Shown piece by piece: positions 19,320 to 28,611 of a stretch of 64,000 bases of DNA. Source of the DNA: Neobacillus sp. PS3-34 (lineage in GTDB: Bacteria; Bacillota; Bacilli; Bacillales; Cytobacillaceae). The notes beneath the pieces were generated by a model, which was not told the origin of the DNA, did no database searches, and was given only the letters and a program-made list of their open reading frames with translations. Positions within the stretch are counted from its first letter, which is position 1; each line of letters opens with the position of its first letter. The position numbers were made by a program, and so were the translations under genes. Location of the stretch: positions 3,895,001 through 3,959,000 of the forward strand of contig NZ_CP133267.1 in assembly GCF_030915465.1 (NCBI RefSeq), in the 5' to 3' direction.

Positions 19320-20609
19320 ATGGAGTCATTAACTTTAAAGCCTTTTAATGGAGGCTTGGCAGGAGAGATTGGTATTCCAGGGGATAAGTCCATTTCCCAT
19401 CGTTCTGTAATGTTTGGAGCGATTTCTCATGGAGTAACAACAGTAACTAATTTTTTACCAGGCGACGATTGCTTAAGCACAATCTCTTGCTTTCGCAAGC
19501 TTGGTGTGATTATCGAGGAAAATGGTCAAAATCTACGGATTTTTGGAAAGGGATTTGAAGGACTGACTGAGTCTGCGGAATTTCTTGATGTTGGGAATTC
19601 AGGAACAACGATTAGATTATTGATGGGCATTTTAGCTGGCCGTCCTTTTTATTCCGTATTACATGGGGACGAATCCATTGCCAAAAGGCCGATGATTCGA
19701 GTAACAGACCCATTAAAAACAATGGGAGCATCCATAGATGGTCGTAAAGAAGGTGGATTTACCCCGCTTGGCATCAGAGGTGGAAATTTGAATCCAATAC
19801 ATTACAAACTTCCTGTCGCCAGTGCACAGGTTAAATCCGCATTATTGCTTGCTGCGCTTCAGGCCAAAGGAGAATCGGTTATTGTTGAACCCGCAGAAAC
19901 AAGGGATCATACAGAAAGAATGATTCAGCAATTCGGAGGAAACATCCAAAGAGAAAATCGAATGATCAAAATTAAGGGCGGACAAACGCTCAAAGCATCT
20001 GATGTCCATGTGCCTGGAGATATCTCTTCGGCTGCATTTTTCCTGACTGCAGGAGCCGTTGCTGATGGAAGCGAGCTCACTTTAAAAAATGTAGGACTAA
20101 ACCCGACAAGGTCAGGCATTCTTGATGTAATGGAAGATATGGGAGCAACCCTTGAAGTGATTACAGAGAAGGAGGCTTCCCGCGAACCTGTGGGGGATCT
20201 TATTATCCGTTCTTCAAGGCTTAGGGGAACGGTTATAGAGGGGGATATCATTCCGCGATTGATTGATGAAATCCCTATTATTGCTCTCCTTGCAACCCAG
20301 GCTGAAGGGAAGACAGTCATTAAGGATGCAGCAGAATTGAAAGTGAAGGAGACAAACCGGATCGACACAGTTGTTGGAGAACTGAGAAAACTTGGCGCTC
20401 GAATTGAAGCAACTGAGGATGGGATGATTGTTTACGGAAAAACCCAATTAACCGGTGGGAGGGTTTCGAGCCATGGAGACCATCGCATTGGCATGATGCT
20501 GGCAATTGCGTCCCTTATTTGCAAAGATGAAGTGTACTTGGAAAATCATCAGGCCATCTCAGTTTCGTATCCGCAATTTTTTGAACATCTTAATAGTCTA
20601 AAAAGATAA
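19320..20609 (+). CDS. aroA: 3-phosphoshikimate 1-carboxyvinyltransferase (EPSP synthase)
   Basis: Transfers enolpyruvyl from PEP to shikimate 3-phosphate; called aroE in B. subtilis. Motifs [35 protein letters not shown] and [18 protein letters not shown] identify it. At residue 96-102 the GNSGTT stretch differs from the GNAGTA form of the plant-like class, which places it with the class II-type bacterial enzymes by family knowledge. 429 residues, intact, last gene of the aromatic cluster, followed by a terminator. Confidence 0.97.
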   Translation: MESLTLKPFNGGLAGEIGIPGDKSISHRSVMFGAISHGVTTVTNFLPGDDCLSTISCFRKLGVIIEENGQNLRIFGKGFEGLTESAEFLDVGNSGTTIRLLMGILAGRPFYSVLHGDESIAKRPMIRVTDPLKTMGASIDGRKEGGFTPLGIRGGNLNPIHYKLPVASAQVKSALLLAALQAKGESVIVEPAETRDHTERMIQQFGGNIQRENRMIKIKGGQTLKASDVHVPGDISSAAFFLTAGAVADGSELTLKNVGLNPTRSGILDVMEDMGATLEVITEKEASREPVGDLIIRSSRLRGTVIEGDIIPRLIDEIPIIALLATQAEGKTVIKDAAELKVKETNRIDTVVGELRKLGARIEATEDGMIVYGKTQLTGGRVSSHGDHRIGMMLAIASLICKDEVYLENHQAISVSYPQFFEHLNSLKR

Positions 20610-20634
20610 AAACAGCTTCAATGCTGTTTTTTTC
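20608..20634 (+). terminator. Terminator after aroA
   Basis: AAACAGC / GCTGTTT stem with a six-base loop and TTTTTTTC, overlapping the last bases of aroA. Confidence 0.85.
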
Positions 20635-20719
20635 TTTTTAAGCGAATTCCTTCACCTTTATTGTCATATACTCCGTTATTCCGCATAGCTTGTCTTAAGA
20701 CAGGGAAAGGGTGGATTTT

Positions 20720-21619
20720 ATGACATACATTATTGAAAATGCAACTATTCTAAAAGAAGACAAGCTGGTTGAAAATTCCGTAATAATTAAAGAAAACCAA
20801 ATCAGCTCTTTTCAGCAGAACCTCAGAAAATTAAATTTTTTCAGAATGGATGCCGAACCATATATAATGACCCCTGCATTTGCAGTTCTTGATACAGGAT
20901 ATTTATTAACTGATTCATATCCGTCATTAAAAACCTATTTTACTGATCATTTTCTTAAAAAGGGTTGTACCATCATTTTTACCTATGTTAAGGTTACTCA
21001 CGAGAATGAGTTGAAAATAAAGCTGAAAAACGCGAAAAATCTCCTGCTTAATTCACCAATTGATTATTTAATCGGTATCAGAATTCCCATCCACGCACTT
21101 ACCCCTACCTTAATTAGAAGCTGCAGGAAAGAGCATGTTCCCGCCATTTTCATAGAATTTCAGAAAGCGGAGGAATTGGCACAAGTTCCATGGGGCTGGA
21201 TTAGAGAAGCAATGTTTCCGTACAATGTTCCTCTTATTCCCTGCCTTCCAGATGTTTCGAAAAAAATTGCAGATAACTGCCTCGTCAAATGGCAGGAGAT
21301 TATGTTGAAAGAAAAAATCCCTTCCCTATTGGAAGAAGTCCCGGAGAATTTGCCATTATCCCGATCTATATTAAATAAAATCGGCCTTTTGCCACGAAGA
21401 GCAGGGCTTATGCATGGTGGGGAAATTAGTTATAACTTGTATTTGAAAAGCCGGGAAATCAAGAATGTTGATACAACGGACCTATTTCTTTATCATAAGG
21501 AGAGATTAGTCGTAACTGTACATAAAGGAAACGTCATAAGAGCCGGAAGCGAGGTTTTATATAAACCTGGATTCGGAGAACATGTTAAAGTGAAGACGCC
21601 ATCCTTTTTTGCTTTTTAA
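20720..21619 (+). CDS. Unrecognised protein, degenerate amidohydrolase-like
   Basis: A 299-residue soluble protein I cannot name. The N-terminus (YIIENATILKEDKLVENSVI) and C-terminus (HGGEISYNLYL, LVVTVHKGNVIRAGSEVL) look like the two halves of the small beta domain of amidohydrolases such as N-acetylglucosamine-6-phosphate deacetylase. The stretch YIMTPAFAVLDTGY sits where those enzymes have PGFIDxHxH, but the metal-binding HxH is missing. Catalysis of the usual kind is therefore unlikely. ATG 20720 follows AAAGGGTGG. It sits alone between the aroA terminator and ypiA, 33 bases before ypiA, possibly co-transcribed with it. Codon use is like its neighbours. Confidence 0.55.
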   Translation: MTYIIENATILKEDKLVENSVIIKENQISSFQQNLRKLNFFRMDAEPYIMTPAFAVLDTGYLLTDSYPSLKTYFTDHFLKKGCTIIFTYVKVTHENELKIKLKNAKNLLLNSPIDYLIGIRIPIHALTPTLIRSCRKEHVPAIFIEFQKAEELAQVPWGWIREAMFPYNVPLIPCLPDVSKKIADNCLVKWQEIMLKEKIPSLLEEVPENLPLSRSILNKIGLLPRRAGLMHGGEISYNLYLKSREIKNVDTTDLFLYHKERLVVTVHKGNVIRAGSEVLYKPGFGEHVKVKTPSFFAF

Positions 21620-21652
21620 AATATAATTATTAGTGATTGAGAGGACATATAT

Positions 21653-22912
21653 ATGGATAGAGTAGAAAGAATTCTTGAACTATTAGAAAACGGTCAACAT
21701 AAAGACGCTATAAAAGAATATAATAATGTATTCAAAAATGGCACTGCAGAAGAAAAGTTTCTGCTTGGAGAGGAATTATTTCAATTTGGCTTTATTGAAG
21801 AAGCAAAGGCATTAATTGAAGATATGCTTAAGGTTTTTCCGGAAGAGGGTGAGTTGCTCGCTTTACTGGGAGAAATCCTGATTGAAGCAGGCAAAGAAGA
21901 AGAGGCCTTGCTCGTCCTTGACAGAATTAATGAAAGGGATGCCTGCTTTCCACAGGCACTTCTATTGATGGCAGATTTATACCAGGTTCAGGGGCTTTAT
22001 GAAGTAAGTGAACGAAAGCTTTCAAAGGCAAAAGAAGTACTGCCGCATGAAGTCATCATTGATTTTGCCCTTGGCGAACTTTATAGTGAACAGGGAGAAA
22101 TAACAAAGGCTATAGAGGCCTATCAAAAGGTTCTCAAGGAAGAAAGTGAAATTGCAGGCGTAAGCATAAACCAGAGAATAGGAGATATCCTGAGCGTCTC
22201 TGGTGCTTTTGAGGATGCCCTCCCGTATTATAAAAAAGCGCTCGAGGATAAACTGGAAATCAATACACTTTTTGGCTATGCGTTTACGGCTTTACAGGCT
22301 GGTTATTATAGGACAGCAATCGAAAAATTTAATGAATTAAAAGAATTAGATCCGGAGTATCATTCCATTTATCTTCAATTAGCAAAAGCGTATGAATTTG
22401 AAGAAGAGCTTGAGAACAGTCTTGAAACAATTAAACTTGGGATTAAGCAGGATGAGTTTAGTAATGAATTATTTTTCTATGGTGGCAAGATTGCGTTAAA
22501 GCTTGGAAGGAATGAGGAGGCTGAACAGTTCCTGCGGGAAGCAATTGCCCTAGACCCTGGCTATACGGAAGCTGTTCTGACGTTAAATAAAATCTTCCTT
22601 CAGCTGGAAAAATTTGAAGATGTAATTGATTTGATAAAGGAAATAGATATCCAGGAAGATGAAGAACCACAGCTTTTATGGGATGCTGCCCTGGCATATC
22701 ACAGAATTGAAGAATTTTCACAGGCATTAAACAAATATGAGAGTGCATATACTTTTTTTAAGAATAATGAAACTTTTCTTCAAGATTACGGATATTTTTT
22801 ATTAGAGGAAGGAAAAAACGCACTAGCCGCCGAAATTTTTAAACAGCTCCTTAAAAATGATCCAACAAATGAGGAGTTCATTGAATTAGTCGGCCGACTG
22901 ACTGAAATGTAG
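21653..22912 (+). CDS. ypiA: TPR-repeat protein YpiA
   Basis: A 419-residue soluble protein made almost wholly of tetratricopeptide repeats; units such as LLALLGEILIEAGKEEEALL, FALGELYSEQGEITKAIEAY and EEAEQFLREAIALDPGYTEA are visible at roughly 34-residue intervals. TPR solenoids bind protein partners; the partner of YpiA is not known to me. ATG 21653 behind GAGAGGA. Position between aroA and ypiB is the same as ypiA in B. subtilis. Confidence 0.88.
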   Translation: MDRVERILELLENGQHKDAIKEYNNVFKNGTAEEKFLLGEELFQFGFIEEAKALIEDMLKVFPEEGELLALLGEILIEAGKEEEALLVLDRINERDACFPQALLLMADLYQVQGLYEVSERKLSKAKEVLPHEVIIDFALGELYSEQGEITKAIEAYQKVLKEESEIAGVSINQRIGDILSVSGAFEDALPYYKKALEDKLEINTLFGYAFTALQAGYYRTAIEKFNELKELDPEYHSIYLQLAKAYEFEEELENSLETIKLGIKQDEFSNELFFYGGKIALKLGRNEEAEQFLREAIALDPGYTEAVLTLNKIFLQLEKFEDVIDLIKEIDIQEDEEPQLLWDAALAYHRIEEFSQALNKYESAYTFFKNNETFLQDYGYFLLEEGKNALAAEIFKQLLKNDPTNEEFIELVGRLTEM

Positions 22913-22955
22913 CTTGAAAATTTGAACAAAAAGAAAGCAGAGGAGGGAATCTACG

Positions 22956-23522
22956 ATGGCAACCCCTGTTTCTGTCAACGAGAAGAAGGATTTTATTCGC
23001 TGGTTTTTAAACCATTATCAGTTAAAAAGAAGAGAATGTGTTTGGATTTTAAATTATTTGATGAGTCACGACCAATTAATGGAGAAGGTACATTTTGTTG
23101 AACAAGCGCAGTATTGTCCAAAAGGGCTGATCATGTCCACTCATTGCGTTGATAAAGTTCCCTTCCGTTTTTACAAAGAAAATGTGATGACAACAGATGC
23201 CGAGAAATCCTTTCACGATATCAGGCTAAACCGAGAAGAAGAAATCTACATTCAGTTGAATTTCAATGCTTCAAATAAGATGCATCAGTACGCGGCAGTC
23301 CTTGAGGAGAATCCATTTGTACCAAAGCATCTTCAAGTGAATGAAAAAGACGTTGAAATAGCCGAACAGTTTTTAAACAGCAGCATTGAAAGGTTTCAGC
23401 GTGAAAAACTATTGAGTATGATAGATGAGGCACTTGATAAACAAGACAAAGAGAGGTTTCGTTTATTAACGGAGCAATTAAATAGTATGAATAGCCATGT
23501 GGAAAATGGGAGCTTGCTGTAG
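22956..23522 (+). CDS. ypiB: YpiB family protein (UPF0302)
   Basis: A 188-residue soluble protein with the family features [20 protein letters not shown] near the N-terminus, [18 protein letters not shown], and a helical C-terminus [20 protein letters not shown] (the IDEAL-type motif at about residues 149-153). ATG 22956 lies behind AGAGGAGGG. The biochemical role is not established; in B. subtilis the gene precedes ypiF and the cytochrome bc operon, as here. Confidence 0.88.
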   Translation: MATPVSVNEKKDFIRWFLNHYQLKRRECVWILNYLMSHDQLMEKVHFVEQAQYCPKGLIMSTHCVDKVPFRFYKENVMTTDAEKSFHDIRLNREEEIYIQLNFNASNKMHQYAAVLEENPFVPKHLQVNEKDVEIAEQFLNSSIERFQREKLLSMIDEALDKQDKERFRLLTEQLNSMNSHVENGSLL

Positions 23523-23617
23523 GCAGGCTTTTTGTTTTTTAAAAATAATTTTTATTTTTGGCGATTTTTAGCAATAATGTTATGATAATAGAGAAAAAAT
23601 ACGTTGGAGTGAAAAAA

Positions 23618-24082
23618 ATGAAATGGGTTCCACAGGATATAGAGATGTATATGAAATCGAAGGAATACGTTGATACAGCAGTCATTTCCTTGTATCCGAT
23701 ATCTTTCGGCGATGAAATGAAGCAGTCAGCATCGATGTTTGAATTTTTGTCCTTACTGACAAATCAACTTGAGCGCCAATTTACCGGCAGGCTGGTACTC
23801 CTGCCGCCTTTTACATATTTGAAGGAAGGAACACTTGAACAATCGATTGTTAAGCTTTCAGAATGGGAAAGCAGCCTGAAAGAAAGCGGCTTTAAGCACA
23901 TTTTTTATTTGACTTCAGATAGTGATTGGAAGAGCCACGAATCCTCCCTTGGAGGGTCTGTCATATGGATGCCCTCCATCCCTCTTGAAAATATGGAGGA
24001 TTCCCAAAAGATTTCGATAGTTAGCAGCCAGGTTAAGCAGTTATTAAACTTATTTACTCAAAAATGGCGTGAAAATGAGTAA
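23618..24082 (+). CDS. ypiF: YpiF, DUF2487 family protein
   Basis: A 154-residue soluble protein beginning MKWVPQDIEMYMKSKEYVDT, with RLVLLPPFTYL and a C-terminal helix. ATG 23618 follows TTGGAGTG; an in-frame upstream start at 23558 would place the start in front of a sequence without a binding site. It stands directly upstream of qcrA, as in B. subtilis where it is thought to belong to the same locus. No enzymatic motif visible; function unknown. Confidence 0.8.
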   Translation: MKWVPQDIEMYMKSKEYVDTAVISLYPISFGDEMKQSASMFEFLSLLTNQLERQFTGRLVLLPPFTYLKEGTLEQSIVKLSEWESSLKESGFKHIFYLTSDSDWKSHESSLGGSVIWMPSIPLENMEDSQKISIVSSQVKQLLNLFTQKWRENE

Positions 24083-24118
24083 ACCCTGTCTAGATAAGAA
24101 CAAAGCTATACTATTATA

Positions 24119-24147
24119 TTGACCTTGGTTAAAGATTGATATATCAT
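24119..24147 (+). promoter_or_regulatory. Candidate sigma-A promoter of qcrABC
   Basis: TTGACC (24119) and TATCAT (24142) are separated by exactly 17 bases, about 75 bases before qcrA. Confidence 0.5.
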
Positions 24148-24220
24148 AATTATGTCCTAGTTTTATATGTGTTTAATTATGTCCGATGGACTTAACTTCG
24201 TGAATAGAGGGGGGATAAGC

Positions 24221-24727
24221 ATGAGTAAGCATCGAGTTTCAAGACGCCAATTTTTGAGCTATACATTGACTGGTGTAGGCGGTTTCATGGCAGCTGGTAT
24301 GTTAATGCCAATGGTACGTTTCGCAGTTGATCCTGTTTTAAAGGCTGAAGAAGCTGGCAATTTTACACCGACTAAGCAAAAAGTAGATGAATTAACGAAT
24401 GAACCTGTTCGCGTGGACTTCACATTCAAGCAAAAAGATGCATGGTATGAGTCTGACGTAACGAGCACGGCGTGGGTTTATAAGGATGACAAAGGAAAAA
24501 TCGTTGCCCTATCGCCTGTTTGTAAGCATCTAGGCTGTACAGTTGGCTGGAATACAAGTAAGGAGCATCCAGAACAATTCTTCTGCCCTTGCCACTATGG
24601 CCGCTATGAGAAAGACGGCACAAATATTCCAGGTACACCACCACTGGCACCACTTGATGTATATCCATTCAAAGAAAAAGACGGCTACCTGTATTTAGGC
24701 CAAGCTAAACCACGGAAGGAGGCGTAA
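24221..24727 (+). CDS. qcrA: Menaquinol-cytochrome c reductase Rieske iron-sulfur subunit
   Basis: Carries the 2Fe-2S cluster of the menaquinol:cytochrome c reductase. The N-terminus has a twin-arginine-type signal (SRRQFLSYTLTGVGGFMAAG). Both Rieske boxes are intact: CKHLGC near residue 105 and CPCHYGRYEKDG near residue 127, with the two Cys and two His ligands. 168 residues. ATG 24221 follows GAGGGGGGAT; an upstream start 54 bases away is rejected. First gene of qcrABC. Confidence 0.97.
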   Translation: MSKHRVSRRQFLSYTLTGVGGFMAAGMLMPMVRFAVDPVLKAEEAGNFTPTKQKVDELTNEPVRVDFTFKQKDAWYESDVTSTAWVYKDDKGKIVALSPVCKHLGCTVGWNTSKEHPEQFFCPCHYGRYEKDGTNIPGTPPLAPLDVYPFKEKDGYLYLGQAKPRKEA

Positions 24728-24730
24728 TAA

Positions 24731-25405
24731 TTGTTAAACAAAATTTACGATTGGGTAGATGAGCGTTTGGATATTACGCCTTTGTGGCGCGATATCGCAG
24801 ACCATGAAGTGCCTGAGCACGTAAACCCTGCGCATCACTTTTCTGCGTTTGTTTACTGCTTTGGAGGTCTGACGTTCTTTGTTACAGTAATTCAGATACT
24901 TTCTGGTATGTTCTTATCAATGTACTATGTACCGGATATTAAAAATGCATGGCAATCCGTATACTACCTACAAAACCAGGTAGCTTTCGGACAAATCGTG
25001 CGCGGCATGCACCACTGGGGTGCAAGCTTAGTATTAGTAATGATGTTTTTACATACATTACGCGTATTTTTCCAGGGCGCGTATAAAAAGCCACGTGAGC
25101 TTAACTGGGTAGTCGGAGTATTAATTTTCTTCGTTATGCTTGGACTTGGATTCACAGGTTATTTATTGCCTTGGGATATGAAAGCGTTATTTGCGACAAA
25201 AGTAGGTCTTCAAATCGCTGAAGCGACACCGTTTATTGGTTCCTATGTGAAAGTATTGCTTGCAGGGCATGAGCATATCGTCGGTGCCCAGACACTGACC
25301 CGTTTCTTTGCGATCCATGTATTCTTCCTGCCAGGAGTATTGCTCGGCCTTATGGGAGCTCACTTCTTAATGATTCGTAAACAAGGTATTTCAGGACCAC
25401 TATAA
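24731..25405 (+). CDS. qcrB: Menaquinol-cytochrome c reductase cytochrome b subunit
   Basis: Four-helix cytochrome b6-type subunit that oxidises menaquinol and carries two b hemes. Heme-ligand histidine pairs are seen in MHHWGASLVLVMMFLHTLRVF and FFAIHVFFLPGVLLGLMGAHF as paired positions about 14 apart; GYLLPWD is the quinol-site motif. 224 residues. The start is TTG at 24731, with its GGAGG site inside the end of qcrA. Intact. Confidence 0.96.
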   Translation: MLNKIYDWVDERLDITPLWRDIADHEVPEHVNPAHHFSAFVYCFGGLTFFVTVIQILSGMFLSMYYVPDIKNAWQSVYYLQNQVAFGQIVRGMHHWGASLVLVMMFLHTLRVFFQGAYKKPRELNWVVGVLIFFVMLGLGFTGYLLPWDMKALFATKVGLQIAEATPFIGSYVKVLLAGHEHIVGAQTLTRFFAIHVFFLPGVLLGLMGAHFLMIRKQGISGPL

Positions 25406-25467
25406 AAATTTAGGCGATAAAGGTAAACAATCGTTTATCTTTACGGATAAAGGAGGGGGATTGCTCG

Positions 25468-26237
25468 ATGCATCGCGGTAAAGGTATGAAGTTCGTTGGT
25501 GATTCACGTGTTCTGGCACCTTCGGAACGTAAACCGAACATTCCGAAAGATTATTCGGAATACCCTGGTAAAACAGAAGCATTCTGGCCTAACTTCCTTT
25601 TGAAAGAATGGATGGTAGGTGCAGTTTTTCTAGTAGGATATTTATGTTTGACAATTGCTCACCCGTCTCCGCTTGAGAGGATTGCGGATCCGACGGACAC
25701 TGGCTATATTCCATTGCCAGACTGGTATTTCTTGTTTTTATACCAGTTGCTGAAATACTCATATGCTTCAGGTCCTTATACAATAATTGGAGCGTTCATT
25801 ATTCCAGGACTTGCTTTTGGCGGATTGCTTCTTGCTCCGTTCATTGATCGCGGACCTGAACGACGCCCGTCAAAACGTCCTTTGGCTACTGGGTTTATGC
25901 TGCTTGCTTTAGCAGCCATTGTATTTTTGACTTGGCAATCTGTTGCTACACATGACTGGGCTGCAGCAGAGCGTCAGGGTAAAATCACCTTTGGCGAAAG
26001 ATTGACAAGAATGCCGATGGATATAAAATTGCTTCCAATAACGGCTGTCTCGGCTGCCACGGCAACGAGTTAGGCGGAGGAATGGGACCAAAATTATATG
26101 ATACCGGTCTGAAACCTGAAGAAATCGCCAATATTGCCAGACATGGTAGAGGCAAAATGCCTCCAGGCGTCTTCAAAGGCACTGATGCAGAGCTTAAAAC
26201 GCTAACTGAATTCATTGCAGGCTTAAAGTCCAAATAA
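25468..26237 (+). CDS. qcrC: Menaquinol-cytochrome c reductase cytochrome b/c subunit (frameshifted once)
   Basis: Fusion of a subunit IV-like part with three membrane helices (residues about 45-155) to a C-terminal cytochrome c domain, typical of Bacillus QcrC. The heme c site CLGCHG becomes visible only after a frame change near 25997; a lost A in the run at 25995-25997 gives GEKIDKNADGYKIASNNGCLGCHG in pieces and about 256 residues. PDWYFLFLYQLLKY is the subunit IV motif. Followed by a terminator, so the operon ends here. Confidence 0.93.
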
Positions 26238-26246
26238 TTTTTTGAA

Positions 26247-26274
26247 AAGCTGGCGAACCTCGTCAGCTTTTTTT
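26247..26274 (+). terminator. Terminator after qcrC
   Basis: AAGCTGGCG / CGTCAGCTT stem followed by T7. Confidence 0.85.
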
Positions 26275-26353
26275 AGCTAATAAAATTTGATATGCATTAT
26301 GTTAATCTACATAAGTAAATTTCCTTTGATACTATTTGAAAAGAGGTCTGACA

Positions 26354-26950
26354 TTGAATTGGGTCTATCCGTTATTGGCAAATAGAAGTATATTATGGCT
26401 TTTGCTCGTTGTGAATATCGCAGGGACGATTTATGGGTATTACTGGTATGGCTGGCAGCTTGAGGATACACCGGCAAAATTCCTTGCGTTTGTACCTGAC
26501 AGCCCAACTGCAAGCTTATTTTTTGTATTTGTACTGCTTGCTTTCTTACTGAAAAAAAATTGGGGGCTAATGGAGAGTCTTGCTATTATTACACTATTTA
26601 AATATGGTATATGGGCTGTCGTGATGAATTTACTCGTATATTTCGTAAATGGTGAATTGGATGGAGTCGGATATATGCTTATGGCCTCCCATTTTGCCAT
26701 GGCTGTGCAGGGCCTTCTATATGCACCTTTTTACAGGATAAAGTGGTGGCACTTTGTTGTTGCTGCTATATGGACACTGCATAACGATGTAATTGATTAT
26801 GTTTTCTTTATGCTGCCCCGCTATCACGATTTAGCATTGTATACTCCCCAAATTGGCTATTTCACATTTTGGCTGTCTATCATTTCCTTAAGCATTGCTT
26901 ACTATCTATGTATGCGGCCTAATCGATTCAAACTGGATATAAAATCATAA
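26354..26950 (+). CDS. ypjA: YpjA, DUF1405 membrane protein
   Basis: A 198-residue integral membrane protein with about six helices, starting NWVYPLLANRSILWLLLVVN, with a TIYGYYWYGWQL turn and HFAMAVQGLLYAPFY. TTG 26354 follows AAAGAGGT at normal distance. It lies between qcrC and ypjB as in B. subtilis. Function unknown; no transporter signature I recognise. Confidence 0.82.
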   Translation: MNWVYPLLANRSILWLLLVVNIAGTIYGYYWYGWQLEDTPAKFLAFVPDSPTASLFFVFVLLAFLLKKNWGLMESLAIITLFKYGIWAVVMNLLVYFVNGELDGVGYMLMASHFAMAVQGLLYAPFYRIKWWHFVVAAIWTLHNDVIDYVFFMLPRYHDLALYTPQIGYFTFWLSIISLSIAYYLCMRPNRFKLDIKS

Positions 26951-27024
26951 TCTGAGCACCTAAAAGGTGGTCTATCCTTGTCCAGCCCTACATACATTTT
27001 AGTAGTATGGAAGGGGGGACAAGA

Positions 27025-27822
27025 ATGAAGGTAAAATGGATCCTATTAATATCAGTCATCATTTTGCTGTTGGCACCTTTGAATGCATCTGCAACACAGC
27101 CGTCACCTTTAGAAAAACTGGATGAAATTTCGGATGAAGCCTTACAAATGGTGAAATCCCAAAGATATGAGGATGCAAAAACAATTCTTAACTATTTTTC
27201 TAATCAATTTTTTTATGTAACCGGAAAAGACAGGCCTTTATCAATAGATGAATTAAGAATTATTACAGTTTCTCATGATGAGGCGATGGAGGCTGCCGCC
27301 AGCCCTGATATGAATTACCAAGATAGAATGAATAAGGTGACTAAATTTAGGCTAGCTGTGGACGCGCTGGCGACCAGGCATCAGCCGCTTTGGATAGAAA
27401 TGAAAAAACAGATCATGCCAGCTTTTAATAAAGCGAAGATTGCAGCTTTTAATAACGACTCAATCGCCTTCCATAACAGCTTTAATCGATTTTTATCTTT
27501 ATATGATATTGTGTATCCCAGTATGAAAATAGATATTCCAGCAGAACATATACAAAGATTGGATGCAAGAATTGATGTGATTGAACATTTTATTCCTGAG
27601 AGGCTTGCTGAACCTGCAAGCAGACAGGAACTTGAAACAGCGGAAATGGATTTGCAGAGCATTTTTGATGAAATGGATGAAGATCAAGCGGATCCTTCTT
27701 TGTGGTGGGTAATTATTTCAACTGGAAGCATAATAACCATGACATTATCGTATGTAGGCTGGAGAAAATATATAGGTGAAAAGCAAGCCCGTAAGAACCG
27801 TTCAAGAGAGCAAAAAGATTGA
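27025..27822 (+). CDS. ypjB: Sporulation protein YpjB
   Basis: A 265-residue protein with an N-terminal signal peptide (KWILLISVIILLLAPLNASA), a mostly helical extracellular domain and one C-terminal membrane helix (WWVIISTGSIITMTLSYVGW) with a basic cytoplasmic tail. This is the type I membrane layout of the YpjB family, whose gene is sporulation-associated in B. subtilis by family annotation. ATG 27025 lies seven bases behind AAGGGGGGA. Directly downstream of ypjA. Confidence 0.85.
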   Translation: MKVKWILLISVIILLLAPLNASATQPSPLEKLDEISDEALQMVKSQRYEDAKTILNYFSNQFFYVTGKDRPLSIDELRIITVSHDEAMEAAASPDMNYQDRMNKVTKFRLAVDALATRHQPLWIEMKKQIMPAFNKAKIAAFNNDSIAFHNSFNRFLSLYDIVYPSMKIDIPAEHIQRLDARIDVIEHFIPERLAEPASRQELETAEMDLQSIFDEMDEDQADPSLWWVIISTGSIITMTLSYVGWRKYIGEKQARKNRSREQKD

Positions 27823-27879
27823 CACCATTCTTACCCGCCAATAAAATGTAAAACAACTAGATTTGAATGGGGGTTCCCT

Positions 27880-28554
27880 ATGTATCTTATTTATTTTGCA
27901 TTTATCATTCTTGTTCCACTTTGGGCACAGATGAGAGTGAAAGGCGCTTTTGCAAAATATTCCAAGGTGGCTTCATCCTATCATAGAAGTGGAGCGGAAG
28001 TCGCAAGAGCAATTTTGAATGCTAACGGCCTGTTCCAGGTAGGAATTGAACAGGGAAGAGGTTTTCTAAGTGATCATTACGATCCAAGAACAAAAACAGT
28101 TCGCCTCTCACCAAATATATATCACGGACAATCAATCGCTTCTGCTGCTGTTGCAGCCCATGAGGTTGGACATGCAATCCAGGATGCGAACGGATATGCT
28201 TTTTTAAGGTTTAGGCATGCATTAGTTCCAGTAGCAAATATCGGTTCGAATTTTTCATGGATCCTGATTATGATTGGCTTTATAGCTCATATGAGCGGAA
28301 TGATCCTGTTAGGAATCATTTTTATGGCCGCAGCAGTCGTATTCCAAGTGATTACACTTCCGGTAGAATTCAATGCATCCAGTCGGGCAATGGACCAAGT
28401 GGTATCCCTTGGGCTTATCAGCGGATCAGAAGAAAAACAAACAAGGAAGGTTTTAAATGCAGCGGCTCTTACCTATGTAGCTGCAGCAGCTGTTGCAGTC
28501 CTTGAATTAATAAGACTCATCCTGATTTATACAGGCATGAGCAGAAATGATTAA
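27880..28554 (+). CDS. Membrane zinc metallopeptidase, YugP-like
   Basis: A 224-residue membrane protein with the zinc-binding motif AAHEVGHAIQD (HEVGH, residues about 89-93), an N-terminal helix, a pair of hydrophobic helices at about residues 125-165 and a C-terminal helix. Matches the neutral zinc metallopeptidase family that includes YugP. Substrate unknown. Not part of the B. subtilis order at this site as I remember it, but it is common near ypjB in related genera. Ends in a strong terminator. Confidence 0.88.
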   Translation: MYLIYFAFIILVPLWAQMRVKGAFAKYSKVASSYHRSGAEVARAILNANGLFQVGIEQGRGFLSDHYDPRTKTVRLSPNIYHGQSIASAAVAAHEVGHAIQDANGYAFLRFRHALVPVANIGSNFSWILIMIGFIAHMSGMILLGIIFMAAAVVFQVITLPVEFNASSRAMDQVVSLGLISGSEEKQTRKVLNAAALTYVAAAAVAVLELIRLILIYTGMSRND

Positions 28555-28557
28555 AAA

Positions 28558-28589
28558 AAGCGCTGCCTATTTGGCAGCGCTTTTTTTAA
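28558..28589 (+). terminator. Terminator between the metallopeptidase gene and ypjC
   Basis: Perfect stem AAGCGCTGCC / GGCAGCGCTT with a TATT-centred loop; A-rich on one side and T7 on the other, so it can serve the convergent genes on both strands. Confidence 0.9.
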
Positions 28590-28611
28590 ATCGAAGTTAG
28601 CTGGATAAATA

